Notes: generated by a model not told the origin, from the sequence alone. A DNA stretch of 64,000 nt from Actinomadura citrea (GCF_013409045.1 NZ_JACCBT010000001.1:5642001-5706000), one strand, 5' to 3'; shown: positions 37,134 through 46,814, counted from the stretch's first letter. Numbers and translations are program-made.

Positions 37134-38042
37134 ATGGCCGGGAACCGCATCATGACCGAGATCGCCGCGCAGCCGGAGTGCTGGCGGCGGGCCGCCGGGC
37201 TCGCCGACGCACTGCGGGACGCGCTGCCGGCCCGCGGGGAGCGGGTGGCGGTCGTCGGATGCGGCACCTCCCTGTTCATGGCGCAGGCGTACGCGGCGCT
37301 GCGGGAGGACGCCGGGCACGGGGAGACCGACGCGTTCGCCGCCTCGGAGATGCCGCGCGGCCGCCGCTACGACCGGGTGCTGGCGCTCACCAGGTCCGGG
37401 ACGACGACCGAGGTCCTCGCCGTCCTGGACCGGCTCGGCGGCTCGGTCCCGACGACCGCGATCACCGCCGACCCGGACACGCCGGTGTCCCGCAGCGCCG
37501 GCCGGTTGATCGTCCTCGACTTCGCCGACGAGGAGTCGGTCGTGCAGACCCGGTTCGCCACCACCCAGCTGGCGCTGCTGCGCGCACACCTCGGCGAGGA
37601 CCTGACGGCCGCCATCGCGGCCGCCGAGGACGCGGTGGCCGACCCCGTCCCGCCCGAGCTGCTGGACGTCGAGCAGATCACCTTCCTCGGCCGCGGCTGG
37701 ACGGTCGGCCTCGCGCAGGAGGCCGCCCTGAAGATGCGCGAGGCGGCGTGCTTCTGGACGGAGGCCTACCCGGCGATGGAGTACCGGCACGGGCCGATCA
37801 GCATCACCGGCCCCGGCCGGGCGGTGTGGATGTTCGGCGGCCTCCCGGACGGCCTCGGCGAGGAGGTGGCCGCGACCGGCGGGCTGCTGCGCGCCGCGGG
37901 CGCCGACCCGCTCGCCGAGCTGGTCCGGGTGCAGCGGCTCGCGGTCGCCCGCGCGAGCGCGGCGGGCCTGGACCCGGAGCGTCCCCGCCATCTCACCCGC
38001 TCGGTCATCCTGGACGCCGCGCCCGGCGGTCCGGCGGCATGA
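37134..38042 (+). CDS. SIS-domain sugar isomerase/deaminase (AgaS/GlmS-like)
   Basis: 302 residues from ATG 37134, with GGGAGGGG upstream. Two SIS modules: about 20-150 (VAVVGCGTSLFMAQAY, LALTRSGTTTEVL) and about 180-300 (ITFLGRGWTVGLAQEAALKM). The C-terminal motif AYPAMEYRHGP is typical of amino-sugar SIS enzymes such as AgaS and the GlmS isomerase half. With the downstream kinase and aldolase it would convert an amino-sugar 6-phosphate to the ketohexose 6-phosphate plus ammonia. ATGA overlap with the kinase gene. Confidence 0.86.
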   Translation: MAGNRIMTEIAAQPECWRRAAGLADALRDALPARGERVAVVGCGTSLFMAQAYAALREDAGHGETDAFAASEMPRGRRYDRVLALTRSGTTTEVLAVLDRLGGSVPTTAITADPDTPVSRSAGRLIVLDFADEESVVQTRFATTQLALLRAHLGEDLTAAIAAAEDAVADPVPPELLDVEQITFLGRGWTVGLAQEAALKMREAACFWTEAYPAMEYRHGPISITGPGRAVWMFGGLPDGLGEEVAATGGLLRAAGADPLAELVRVQRLAVARASAAGLDPERPRHLTRSVILDAAPGGPAA

Positions 38043-38962
38043 TCCTCACGGTCACGCTGAACGCCGCGCTCGACGACACCTACGAGGTACCGGACGCGCG
38101 GCTCGGCGCGGTCCACCGGGTGGCCGCGGTGCACTCGCGGCCCGGCGGCAAGGGCGTCAACGTGGCCCGGGTGCTGCACGCCCTCGGACACGAGGTCGTG
38201 GCCGCCGGCCTGGCCGGCGGCGCCGCGGGGCGGCGCATCGAGGAGGGGCTCGGCTCCCTCGGCGTGCCCACCGCGTTCACCCCGGTCGCCGCGGAGTCGC
38301 GCCGGACGGTCACCGTCGTCGGCGCCGAGGCGACGATGTTCTGCGAGCCGGGCCCGGAGGTGACCGGCGCCGAGTGGGCGGCGTTCCTCGCCGGCTTCGA
38401 GTCCCTGGCCCGGGACGCCGCCGTGGTCGTCCTGTCGGGGAGCCTTCCGCCTGGCGTCCCCCCGGACGCCTACGCGCGGCTCGCCCGCCTCGCGCCCGGC
38501 CCGGTGATCCTGGACGCCGACGGGGAGGCGCTGCGCCTCGGGCTCGCCGGAGCCCCCGGCATCGTGAAGCCGAACGCCGAGGAGCTGGCCCGCGCGAGCG
38601 GCACCGGCGACACGGCCGCGGGGATCCGCGCGCTGCGCGAGGCGGGCGCGGGGGCCGTCGTCGCCTCGCTCGGCGCCGGCGGCGTCCTCGCCGCGACCCC
38701 GGACGGCGTCCTGCGCGCCGCGCTCGACCGTCCCGTCCCGGGCAACCCGACGGGCGCGGGGGACGCGCTCGTGGCGGGGCTGGCGGCGGGCCTGGCCGCC
38801 GGCCTGCCCTGGCCGGACCGCCTCCGCCGCGCCGTCGCGCTGGCCGCCTGCGCGGTCCGCTCCCCCGTCGCCGGCGAGATCGATCCCGCCGGGCTCCCCG
38901 CGCTGCTGCCCCGCGTCACCCTCCGGACCGAGGAGAACCATGCCGCTCGCCCCCATGAGTGA
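38039..38962 (+). CDS. 1-phosphofructokinase/tagatose-6-phosphate kinase (LacC/FruK type)
   Basis: 307 residues. PfkB family, phosphosugar-kinase branch: start ILTVTLNAALDDTYEV (canonical NPALD is NAALD here), RPGGKGVNVARVLHALG, and NPTGAGDALVAG for the anion hole and catalytic aspartate. The kinase makes a ketohexose bisphosphate (fructose-1,6- or tagatose-1,6-). Its neighbour, a class II aldolase overlapping by 23 bp, would split that product. Tagatose-6-phosphate is favoured by the SIS/aldolase context, not proven. Confidence 0.87.
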   Translation: MILTVTLNAALDDTYEVPDARLGAVHRVAAVHSRPGGKGVNVARVLHALGHEVVAAGLAGGAAGRRIEEGLGSLGVPTAFTPVAAESRRTVTVVGAEATMFCEPGPEVTGAEWAAFLAGFESLARDAAVVVLSGSLPPGVPPDAYARLARLAPGPVILDADGEALRLGLAGAPGIVKPNAEELARASGTGDTAAGIRALREAGAGAVVASLGAGGVLAATPDGVLRAALDRPVPGNPTGAGDALVAGLAAGLAAGLPWPDRLRRAVALAACAVRSPVAGEIDPAGLPALLPRVTLRTEENHAARPHE

Positions 38963-39800
38963 GGTCATCGCCGCACCGGCCGCGCAGGGCCGCGGGCTGG
39001 GGGCGTTCAACGTGATCCAGCTGGAGCACGCCGAGGCGATCGTCGCCGGCGCGGAGCGGGCGGGCGCGCCCGTGGTGCTCCAGGTCAGCGAGAACTGCGT
39101 CGCCTACCACGGCGCGCTCGCCCCGATCGGGCGTGCGGTGCTGGCGCTCGGCCGTGCCGCGTCGGTCCCGGTCGTCGTCCACCTGGACCACGCCACCTCG
39201 GCGGACCTCGCCCGCGAGGCGGTCGCCCTCGGGTTCGGGTCGGTGATGTTCGACGCGTCCGGCCTCTCCCACGAGGCGAACGTGGCGAGCACGGCGGAGG
39301 TCGCCGCCCGCTGCCGGGCCGAGGGGGTGTGGGTCGAGGCGGAGCTCGGCGAGATCGGCGGGAAGGACGGCGTGCACGCCCCGCACGCCCGCACCGACCC
39401 GGAGGAGGCCGCCGGGTACGTGGCCGCCACCGGCGTGGACGCCCTGGCCGTCGCGGTCGGCACGTCCCACGCGATGCTGACCCGCGACACCGTGCTCGAT
39501 CTCGCGCTCATCGCCCGGTTGCGCGCGGCGGTGCCCGTCCCGCTGGTCCTGCACGGGTCGTCCGGGGTACCCGACGACGGGCTCGCCGCCGCCGTCGAGC
39601 ACGGCATGACCAAGATCAACGTGGCGACGCAGCTGAACAAGGTGTTCACCGCGGCCGTCCGGGAGCGGCTGGACGCCGATCCCGGCCTGGTCGACCCGCG
39701 CCGCTACGTCTCCGCCGGCCGCGACGCGGTCGCCGCCGAGGTCGCCCGGCTGCTGCACGTCATCCGAGCGGGCGGCCGACGCGATAGGTCACGTGGGTGA
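38940..39800 (+). CDS. Class II ketose-bisphosphate aldolase (tagatose/fructose type)
   Basis: 286 residues from ATG 38940 (GAGGAG upstream). Zinc motif VVHLDHA, catalytic-loop GEIGGKDG, and phosphate-binding HGSSGVP and KINVATQLN. Resembles KbaY/GatY and short FbaA proteins. It splits ketohexose bisphosphate to dihydroxyacetone phosphate and glyceraldehyde 3-phosphate. Last gene of the SIS-kinase-aldolase operon. Its 3' end overlaps the convergent reductase gene by 41 bp. Confidence 0.9.
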   Translation: MPLAPMSEVIAAPAAQGRGLGAFNVIQLEHAEAIVAGAERAGAPVVLQVSENCVAYHGALAPIGRAVLALGRAASVPVVVHLDHATSADLAREAVALGFGSVMFDASGLSHEANVASTAEVAARCRAEGVWVEAELGEIGGKDGVHAPHARTDPEEAAGYVAATGVDALAVAVGTSHAMLTRDTVLDLALIARLRAAVPVPLVLHGSSGVPDDGLAAAVEHGMTKINVATQLNKVFTAAVRERLDADPGLVDPRRYVSAGRDAVAAEVARLLHVIRAGGRRDRSRG

Positions 39801-40365
39801 CCAGGGGCGTCCGTGACGCGGCGACCGGCTCCAGCGCCAGGTCGCCGACGCCCTCGAACAGGCGCTCGCCCGCCCCGAGGACGATGGGGGCGATGTGCAG
39901 GCGCAGCTCCTCCAGCAGGCCCGCCGCGAGGTACTGGTTCACCGTGCTCGCTCCCCCGGCGATCGCGACGTCCCCGTCCCCCGCGGCGGCCCGCGCCCGG
40001 GCCAGCGCCGACTCGATCCCCTCGGTGACGAAGTGGAACGTCGTGCCGCCCTTCATCTCGACGCTCTCGCGCGGGTGGTGCGTCAGCACGAACACCGGCG
40101 CGTGGTAGGGCGGCTCGTCGCCCCACCAGCCCGTCCAGTCCGGGTCCCACGACGGGCCGCGGTCGGGGCCGAACATGTGGCGCCCCATGATGTAGGCCCC
40201 CGCCGAGGTGATCTTCGCGATCGCCTCGGCGTTGGCCTCCTGCTCCTCGAACATCCACCGGTGCAGCCGCTCGCCGCCGTCGCCGAGCGGCTCTTCCAGT
40301 CGCTGGTTCGGGCCCGCGGCGAAACCGTCGACCGATACCCCGATGTCACAGGTGACCTTGCTCAT
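39760..40365 (-). CDS. Dihydrofolate-reductase-fold (RibD C-terminal-like) reductase
   Basis: 201 residues, AGGAGG before ATG 40365. DHFR/RibD-C fold: start VTCDIGVSVDGFAAGPNQ, then AYIMGRHMFG and the NADPH loop AIAGGASTVNQYLAAGL. This paralogous family is widespread in actinobacteria and its substrate is usually unknown; it is not housekeeping DHFR. Monocistronic. Confidence 0.88.
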   Translation of the reverse strand: MSKVTCDIGVSVDGFAAGPNQRLEEPLGDGGERLHRWMFEEQEANAEAIAKITSAGAYIMGRHMFGPDRGPSWDPDWTGWWGDEPPYHAPVFVLTHHPRESVEMKGGTTFHFVTEGIESALARARAAAGDGDVAIAGGASTVNQYLAAGLLEELRLHIAPIVLGAGERLFEGVGDLALEPVAASRTPLVTHVTYRVGRPLG

Positions 40366-40540
40366 TGCGGTGCCTCCTAGGCCGGCGCCCCCGTGGCGCC
40401 TTCACCATTGGATCGGAGCGGCGCCCACGTTCTCGACATCCCGGACCCGAGAAGATGAAATCCATTGAACCCGCGGCCGTGGGGTGGACGTGCTGTGAGG
40501 TGTCGCGTGCGCGGCGCAGGGCCGAACCCGGGAGGACGAG

Positions 40541-42220
40541 CTGACCACTGACAGCCGCTTGGAGCGGACCACAGACGAGGACGTGCCGGCCGACGCCCCT
40601 GAGGCGGGTGTGCCGTCGAGGCGGCGGCGGGTCGCGGCGAGGACGGTGACCGGAGCGGCGTTCCTGCTCGTGCTGGTCGCGCTGGTCGCGCCGGCCGAGT
40701 TCGCCCGCCTGGCCCCGGGGGCGTTCGTGCGCGTCCCGATCGAGGGCGTGGTCGGCGTCGCACTGGTCCTCGTGCTCCCGGCCAAGGCGAGACGGTACGC
40801 GGCGGGCGCGGCGGGCGCCGTCCTCGGGCTGGTGCTCGTGCTGAAGGTGCTGGACATCGGGTTCGACGCGGTGCTCGTCCGGCCGTTCGACCTGGTGCTG
40901 GACTGGCCGCTGCTGGGTCCGGCCGTGGAGTTCGTCAAGGAGTCGTCCGGGCAGGCGGGGGCGGTCGCGGCCGTCGTGCTGGCGGTGGCGCTGGCGGTCG
41001 CGGTGGTCGTGCTGACGGCGCTGTCGACGCTGCGGCTGAGCGGCGTGGCGGTCCGGCACCGACGCCCGGCGTCCTGGGCCGCCGGTGTGCTGGGGACGGT
41101 CTGGCTCGCCTGCGCCGTGCTCGGGGCGCAGTTCGTCCACGGTGTGCCGGTGGCGTCCAGGAGCGCGGCGGTCCTCGCCTACGACCACGCGCGGCAGGTG
41201 CGGACGAGCCTGAACGACCGCAAGGAGTTCGCCAAGGCCGCCGCCGTCGACGGATTCCGCGACACGCCCTCCGACAAGCTGCTGACCGGGCTGCGCGGAA
41301 AGGACGTGGTCCTGGCGTTCGTGGAGAGCTACGGGCGGTCGGCCGTGGAGAGCCCGCAGTACGCGCCGCAGGTCGGCGCCGTGCTCGACCAGGGGACGCA
41401 GCGGCTCCGCAAGGCGGGTTTCTCCGCGCGCAGCGGCTGGCTCACGTCCTCGACGGCGGGCGGCGGCAGCTGGCTGGCGCACGCCACGCTGCTGTCGGGC
41501 CTGTGGGTGAACAACCAGCAGCGGTACCGCGCCCTGGTGAACAGCGACCGGCTGACGCTGAACGGGGCGTTCCACCGCGCGGACTCCCGGACGGTGGCGC
41601 TCATGCCGGCGATCACGCGGGCCTGGCCGGAGGCGTCCTTCTACGGCTACGACACGGTCTACGACGACCGGAACCTCGGCTACCGCGGACCGCGTTTCAG
41701 CTTCGCCACGATGCCCGACCAGTACACCCTGTCGACGCTCCAGCGCACCGAGCTGGCGAAGGAGGACCGGGCGCCGGTGATGGCGGAGACGGCGCTGGTG
41801 TCCAGCCACGCCCCGTGGGCGTCCATCCCGCGGCTCGTCCCGTGGGACCAGGTCGGCGACGGCTCGGTCTTCAACGGGATGGGCAAGGGCTATGACGCCG
41901 CGTGGCCCGCGCCCGGCCGCATCCGCGCCGAGTACCGCACGTCGATCGAGTACACGCTGAACACGCTCGTCTCCTACCTGGAGACCTACGGCGACAAGGA
42001 CACCGTGCTGGTCTTCCTCGGCGACCACCAGCCCGCGCCGCTCATCACCGGGCCGGGCGCGGGCCGGGACGTCCCGATCACCATCGTGGCGAAGGACGGC
42101 GCCGTCCTGGACCGGATCTCCGGGTGGGGCTGGCAGGAAGGCCTGCGCCCCGGCAGGGACACCCCGGTGTGGCCGATGAGCGCCTTCCGCGACCGATTCT
42201 TGACCGCGTTCGGAGGCTGA
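40541..42220 (+). CDS. Membrane sulfatase-family phosphotransferase (LTA-synthase-like)
   Basis: 559 residues if started at CTG 40541, five bases after GGAGG; TTG 40559 lacks a well-placed ribosome-binding site. About five N-terminal transmembrane helices (to about residue 205), then an extracytoplasmic alkaline-phosphatase-superfamily domain: VVLAFVESYGRSAVE, a possible nucleophile threonine/serine in LTSSTAGGGSWLAHATLLSGL, and VFLGDHQPAP for the distal metal site. The family includes phosphoglycerol and phosphoethanolamine transferases; the substrate is unknown. It lies 39 bp before the glycosyltransferase gene. Confidence 0.8.
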   Translation: MTTDSRLERTTDEDVPADAPEAGVPSRRRRVAARTVTGAAFLLVLVALVAPAEFARLAPGAFVRVPIEGVVGVALVLVLPAKARRYAAGAAGAVLGLVLVLKVLDIGFDAVLVRPFDLVLDWPLLGPAVEFVKESSGQAGAVAAVVLAVALAVAVVVLTALSTLRLSGVAVRHRRPASWAAGVLGTVWLACAVLGAQFVHGVPVASRSAAVLAYDHARQVRTSLNDRKEFAKAAAVDGFRDTPSDKLLTGLRGKDVVLAFVESYGRSAVESPQYAPQVGAVLDQGTQRLRKAGFSARSGWLTSSTAGGGSWLAHATLLSGLWVNNQQRYRALVNSDRLTLNGAFHRADSRTVALMPAITRAWPEASFYGYDTVYDDRNLGYRGPRFSFATMPDQYTLSTLQRTELAKEDRAPVMAETALVSSHAPWASIPRLVPWDQVGDGSVFNGMGKGYDAAWPAPGRIRAEYRTSIEYTLNTLVSYLETYGDKDTVLVFLGDHQPAPLITGPGAGRDVPITIVAKDGAVLDRISGWGWQEGLRPGRDTPVWPMSAFRDRFLTAFGG

Positions 42221-42259
42221 ACGGAGATCGGGGGGACGGTCTCCGGGAAGGGTGGCGGC

Positions 42260-43939
42260 GTGACCTCCTTGTCCGCGGAGCCCGGACGGCCCGCGGCGCC
42301 TTCGGCCGAGCAGCCGCCGGGCCGGTTCCGCGCGCTGCACCGGCGCTGGCTGCTCGCGGCGGTCGTGGCGGCGCTGCTGGCCCAGATGGCCGCCGCGATG
42401 GTCACCACGGCCGTGCAGCAGAGCCCGACCGTCGACGAGCCCGTCTACATCAGCACCGGCGTGGTCTACCTCCGCCAGCACGACCTGCGCCACAACGCCG
42501 AGCACCCGCCGCTCGGCAAGCTGGTCATCGGGGCCGGGGCCATGCTCGCCGGCCCGCACCTGCGCGCCCCCTTCACCGGCAGCGACTACAGGCTCGGAAG
42601 GCAGTTCCTGTACCGGTGGGGCAACGACGCGCAACGGGTGCTGCTCGCCGGGCGGCTGCCCGTCATCGCGCTGACCCTGCTGTTCGGGCTGGTGGTCTTC
42701 GCGTTCGCCCGCGACCTCGCCGGTTCGGCCGGCGGCCTGGCCGCACTGGCCCTCTACGCCTTCTCCCCCGACGTCATCGCGCACGGGTCGCTCGCCACGC
42801 TGGACGTCCCCGCGGCCGGTCTCCTGCTGACGTCGGTGTGGCTGCTCTGGCGCGCCAGGCGCAGGCCGCGGCTCTACCTGCCGCTCGCCGGGGTGGCGCT
42901 CGGCGCGGCCATGGCGACCAAGATGAGCGCGCTTCCCGCGCTGCCGGTGCTCCTCGTCCTGGCGGCGGTGTCGGTCTGGACGTCCCGCCCGCCGCGCCGT
43001 CCCGTGGCGACCGCGGTGCTGTCGGCGGCCGGGGCCGGCGTCCTGGCCGTCGCGGTGGTGTGGGCGAGCTACCTCGCCGTTGACCCGCGCCTGCGCTGGG
43101 CGGCGCCCGCCGACCTGCCGTCCGTCGGGGGGCTGCGCGGGCTCGCCGCAGGCTGGCTGCCGTTCCCCCGGCCCTTCCAGGACGGGATGCGCGCGCAGTT
43201 CGGATTCGAGAACATGCGGTGGACGGGCTTCCTGTTCGGTGACGTCTACCGGGGCTCTCGCTGGTACTACCTGCCCGCCGCGCTACTGGTGAAGACGCCG
43301 CTGGGCATGCTCGTCCTGTGGGCGGCGGGCGTCGCCGCGATGGCGGCGCTGCCCCGGCTGCGTCCGGCGGCGCCGTACCTGCTCGCGCCCACGGCCGTGC
43401 TGCTGGCGGTGGCGATGACCGGGTCGCGCGACCTCGGCGTCCGTTACGCCATCGTCGTCCCGCTCTTCCTGGCGGTGGCGGCGGGCGGCGCGGTCCTCGT
43501 CCGGTGGCGGTGGGCCGGGGCCGCGACGGTCGCGCTGCTGCTGTTCGTCGCGGTCAGCTCGCTGCGGGCCTTCCCCTACTACCTGCCGTACTCCAACGAG
43601 GCGTTCGGCGGCCCGTCCAAGACCCACCTGCGCCTGCACGACTCCAACGTCGACTGGGGCCAGGACCTCGGACGGCTCGCCGACCGCCTCCGGGAGCGGT
43701 ATCCGGGCGAGCCGGTCTGGCTGGTCTTCAAGGGCAGTGGCGTCCCGTCCGCCTACGGCATCCGCGCGCGCGACCCGCTCACCGCACCGCCCGGCGAGGT
43801 GCGCGGGCTGCTGGTGGTCTCCGACAGCTGGATCGTCAAGAACGACCCGCGGCTGATGCCGCTGATCCGCGGCAGCGAGCCGATCGACGAGGTCGGGTAC
43901 TCCGTCACCATCTTCCGCCGGCCGGCCCCGCGCCCGTAG
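42260..43939 (+). CDS. GT39/PMT-like membrane glycosyltransferase
   Basis: 559 residues from GTG 42260 (GGGAAGGG upstream). About eleven transmembrane segments. The first outer loop has SPTVDEPVYISTG with the D-E acidic pair typical of GT-C enzymes, then HNAEHPPLGKL, also characteristic of this group. It transfers sugar from a polyprenyl-phosphate donor. Likely cotranscribed with the sulfatase-like gene: a candidate cell-envelope glycopolymer pair. Confidence 0.83.
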   Translation: MTSLSAEPGRPAAPSAEQPPGRFRALHRRWLLAAVVAALLAQMAAAMVTTAVQQSPTVDEPVYISTGVVYLRQHDLRHNAEHPPLGKLVIGAGAMLAGPHLRAPFTGSDYRLGRQFLYRWGNDAQRVLLAGRLPVIALTLLFGLVVFAFARDLAGSAGGLAALALYAFSPDVIAHGSLATLDVPAAGLLLTSVWLLWRARRRPRLYLPLAGVALGAAMATKMSALPALPVLLVLAAVSVWTSRPPRRPVATAVLSAAGAGVLAVAVVWASYLAVDPRLRWAAPADLPSVGGLRGLAAGWLPFPRPFQDGMRAQFGFENMRWTGFLFGDVYRGSRWYYLPAALLVKTPLGMLVLWAAGVAAMAALPRLRPAAPYLLAPTAVLLAVAMTGSRDLGVRYAIVVPLFLAVAAGGAVLVRWRWAGAATVALLLFVAVSSLRAFPYYLPYSNEAFGGPSKTHLRLHDSNVDWGQDLGRLADRLRERYPGEPVWLVFKGSGVPSAYGIRARDPLTAPPGEVRGLLVVSDSWIVKNDPRLMPLIRGSEPIDEVGYSVTIFRRPAPRP

Positions 43940-43973
43940 CACCTTTCCGGGGCTCCGAGGCGGGCCGCGCGGA

Positions 43974-46814
43974 TCAGCGGCGGTGGGTGTGCGCGCGGGA
44001 CCAGAGCGCCGCCCAGCCGCCGTGCGCCAGCCAGGACTCCGGGACGCGGAGGCCGTGCTCGGCGATCTCGTCCCAGAACACGGCGGTGTCGGTTCCCAGC
44101 TCGCGCGCGGCGGGCAGGGCCCGCTGCCAGGGGCCCTCCTCGTCCTCCAGCGTCGTGGCGGGGTAGCCGGGGACGGAGGTGGTGCGCGGCGGCGCCACGG
44201 AGACGAGGCGGATGTCCGGCGCGGCGCAGGTGGTGGCGATGCTCAGCGCGCACAGCAGCGGCTCGGCCGTCGGCTTCGCGAAGGCGCGGGCGATGACCGG
44301 GTCGTCCCGGACGGCGAGGAGCCCGATCGCGCGGCGGACGCGGCGCGCCACCAGGTCGAGGGAATAGGCGTCGGCGACGGCGGGGAGCTTGACGAGCCTG
44401 CGCAGCGTCTTCGGCAGCGGCGGCTCGCCGAGCAGGAGCGGAAGCTGGTCGAAGCGGCCCCGCAGCGCCGGGTCGAGGGCGTCGAGCGCGGAGCGCAGGG
44501 GGCGGAGGCCGGAGGCCGTCCAGAGCCGGACCAGATCGGTGGCGCCCTCGTCCAGGGCGCGGCCGACGGCCCCGGTGAGCTGCGGGCCGCCGAAGCGGCG
44601 CAGCCGCACGAGCGCGGCGTCCGGCCCGGTCCCGGCCACGGCGGACAGGGCGCCGAGCGCCTCCGGGGCGGCCTGCGCCCACGACCGGAGCACGAGCTCG
44701 CCGAGGGCGGGGCCCACCTCCTCGACGAGGCGGGGCGCGGCGCGCCGCCGCGCCGGACGCACCGGCGGGAGCTCGTCGGGCGCCTGCTCGGTCTCGTCCC
44801 TGACGGCACCGGGTAGCGCGGCGACCCATTCGCGGAACCGCTGTTCGAGGGCCTCGTCCGGCGCGTCGTTGAACCTCGCCGCGATCTCGGCGACGCGCCA
44901 GCCCCGGGACGCGGGCCGCAGCGCGACCAGCTCCGCGTTCACGACCAGCAGGCCGTCGGCGTCGTAGAGGCCCGCGAGTCCGCTGCGGCCCTCCCTGGCC
45001 TCCTCGACGTAGGCGGGTCCCGCGATGCAGTTGCCCATGTAGTCCGCCCATCCGGCGACGTCCCGGGCACTGCGGGCGATCTTGAGCCGGAGAGGGGTCC
45101 CGGGGACGGCCGCGCCGTCCAGCGCGGCGAGCGGCGCCGGGACGGCGAAGTCGCCGGTGAGCGCCTCGGCGATCGCGGTCGCCGACATCAGGCCCGCGGT
45201 GAGGGCCGCCCACGTGCGGGGCGCCCCGGGCGGGACGCCCCCGAGCGCGACCAGCTGCGCCGCACCGGAGACCGCGCCCATGACCGAGTCGAGGCGCGGG
45301 GTCAGCGGCTCGCCGGCCGGAGGCGGGTCGTGGTCGAACCACGGATCGCCGGTACCGGGGGTGGGCTGCGCCCGCTCGTGCCCGTACAGCCGGGCGAGGG
45401 CGTCGACCAGGTCGGCGTACCAGAGGAGGTCGGCGGCGGTCTCCGCGGTCGCCGGGTCCTGATCGGGGGTGAGCCTGCGGCGCAGCGGTTCGAGGTCTCC
45501 CAGCATCGGCCCGGTCCACGGCGCGATGCCGTCCCACTCGGCCGGAGGGCGGCCGTACCCGGCCCCCTCGCGCCAGCTCTGCAGGCTGGGCGACCACTCG
45601 CGCAGCAGGTCGTCGTGCGTCCCGACCATGTCGCCCATCACACGTCCGACGTCCTCGATGACGACGAGCGCGAAGTCGCGGGCGCAGGCCAGGCGCGGCC
45701 TCGTGTAGGCGGCGAACTTGGCGTCCATCGGCTTGCCGGCGGCCAGCCTGCGCGCGAGGTCGCGGACGTAGGCGCCGGGACGCACGGGGAGGCCGGTCAG
45801 CCCCGGCACGCGCCGTGCCGCCTTCCCTGCGGCCCAGTCGGGCATCAGGGTCGCGGCCGCGCGCAGCACCGGGGCCGACCGCTCAAGGCCGTCCTCCAGG
45901 CCGTGGTCGGCGACGGCAGCGGCGGTCCGGAGCAGCGCGGTGGCGGCGATCGCGTCCGCGAAGACGCGCTGGAGGCGCTCGTGCCAGTACCAGCGGCCGG
46001 GGGTCCAGCGCGCGATGTCGGCGAGCGAGGGCTGCTCGTTCTCCAGGTCAATGCGCACCTGCCACAAGATGTGCTCGTCGTCGTCGTGGCGGCGGCGCTT
46101 GCGCAGGTCGGCGACCCGGTCGCGGCGGCTCTGCGTCGCCAGTCGCGCGTCCCGGCGGGCGAGCCCCGTCCGGCGCTCGGCGACCCGCTCCCACAGGTCC
46201 AGGATCAGCGCGAGCCTGCGGGGCGGGGACACCTGCTCCAACACCCGCCGCAGGTACCCCGCGAGCACCGACGGCGATCCGCCGGGGGTGAGGTCGACGC
46301 CTTCGGGCGCCTCCAGCGCGAGCACCCGTTCGAGCTGCTCGGGGCCGAGGACGTCGCTGGCCGCGGACGCCAGGTGCAGCGCCGCCCAGCGCCCCTCCTC
46401 GGCGGCCCGCGCGGCGGCCGCGCCGACACGCCTGGTGACCGCGGGGCCGAAGAGCGCGACGAGCACCCCGGCCCGCTCGCCGAGGCGGTCCGCGCCGTGG
46501 AGGCCGACGGTCCGGAGCGCGGCCAGGACGGCGTCCCGCTGGTCCCCGCGCGCCCCGTCCAGCCGCGCGGAACGGAACCCGCCGCCAAGGTCGACTCCCG
46601 CGCCCGCGGCGACGGCGCCCCCGTCGGCGACGAGCAGCGACAGCTCCCGGACGGCGTTCGCCACGTCCCCGGCAGGAGCCCGCTCGGGTCCCAGCGCGAC
46701 GGGCGTCCCCGGCCGCGCGTCCGCCTGGTCCAGCAGCCGTCGCGGTCCGGAGGGCCGGGCGATCCAGGCATGGCGCCCGGACGCCACCACTCCCCCAGAA
46801 AGCCGGATCTTCAT
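43974..46814 (-). CDS. Large uncharacterised protein with PcfJ-like segment
   Basis: 946 residues from ATG 46814; ATG 46823 is equally possible, as a GGGAGG lies 12 or 3 bases away respectively. No signal peptide or membrane segment. Mostly alanine/arginine-rich helical repeats. Near residues 590-670 the run DYMGNCIAGPAYVEEAREG and later VVNAELVALR, WRVAEIAARFN resembles the PcfJ-like domain, known from plasmid and phage proteins. Function unknown. Monocistronic and divergent from the oxidoreductase at 46894. Confidence 0.75.
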   Translation of the reverse strand: MKIRLSGGVVASGRHAWIARPSGPRRLLDQADARPGTPVALGPERAPAGDVANAVRELSLLVADGGAVAAGAGVDLGGGFRSARLDGARGDQRDAVLAALRTVGLHGADRLGERAGVLVALFGPAVTRRVGAAAARAAEEGRWAALHLASAASDVLGPEQLERVLALEAPEGVDLTPGGSPSVLAGYLRRVLEQVSPPRRLALILDLWERVAERRTGLARRDARLATQSRRDRVADLRKRRRHDDDEHILWQVRIDLENEQPSLADIARWTPGRWYWHERLQRVFADAIAATALLRTAAAVADHGLEDGLERSAPVLRAAATLMPDWAAGKAARRVPGLTGLPVRPGAYVRDLARRLAAGKPMDAKFAAYTRPRLACARDFALVVIEDVGRVMGDMVGTHDDLLREWSPSLQSWREGAGYGRPPAEWDGIAPWTGPMLGDLEPLRRRLTPDQDPATAETAADLLWYADLVDALARLYGHERAQPTPGTGDPWFDHDPPPAGEPLTPRLDSVMGAVSGAAQLVALGGVPPGAPRTWAALTAGLMSATAIAEALTGDFAVPAPLAALDGAAVPGTPLRLKIARSARDVAGWADYMGNCIAGPAYVEEAREGRSGLAGLYDADGLLVVNAELVALRPASRGWRVAEIAARFNDAPDEALEQRFREWVAALPGAVRDETEQAPDELPPVRPARRRAAPRLVEEVGPALGELVLRSWAQAAPEALGALSAVAGTGPDAALVRLRRFGGPQLTGAVGRALDEGATDLVRLWTASGLRPLRSALDALDPALRGRFDQLPLLLGEPPLPKTLRRLVKLPAVADAYSLDLVARRVRRAIGLLAVRDDPVIARAFAKPTAEPLLCALSIATTCAAPDIRLVSVAPPRTTSVPGYPATTLEDEEGPWQRALPAARELGTDTAVFWDEIAEHGLRVPESWLAHGGWAALWSRAHTHRR

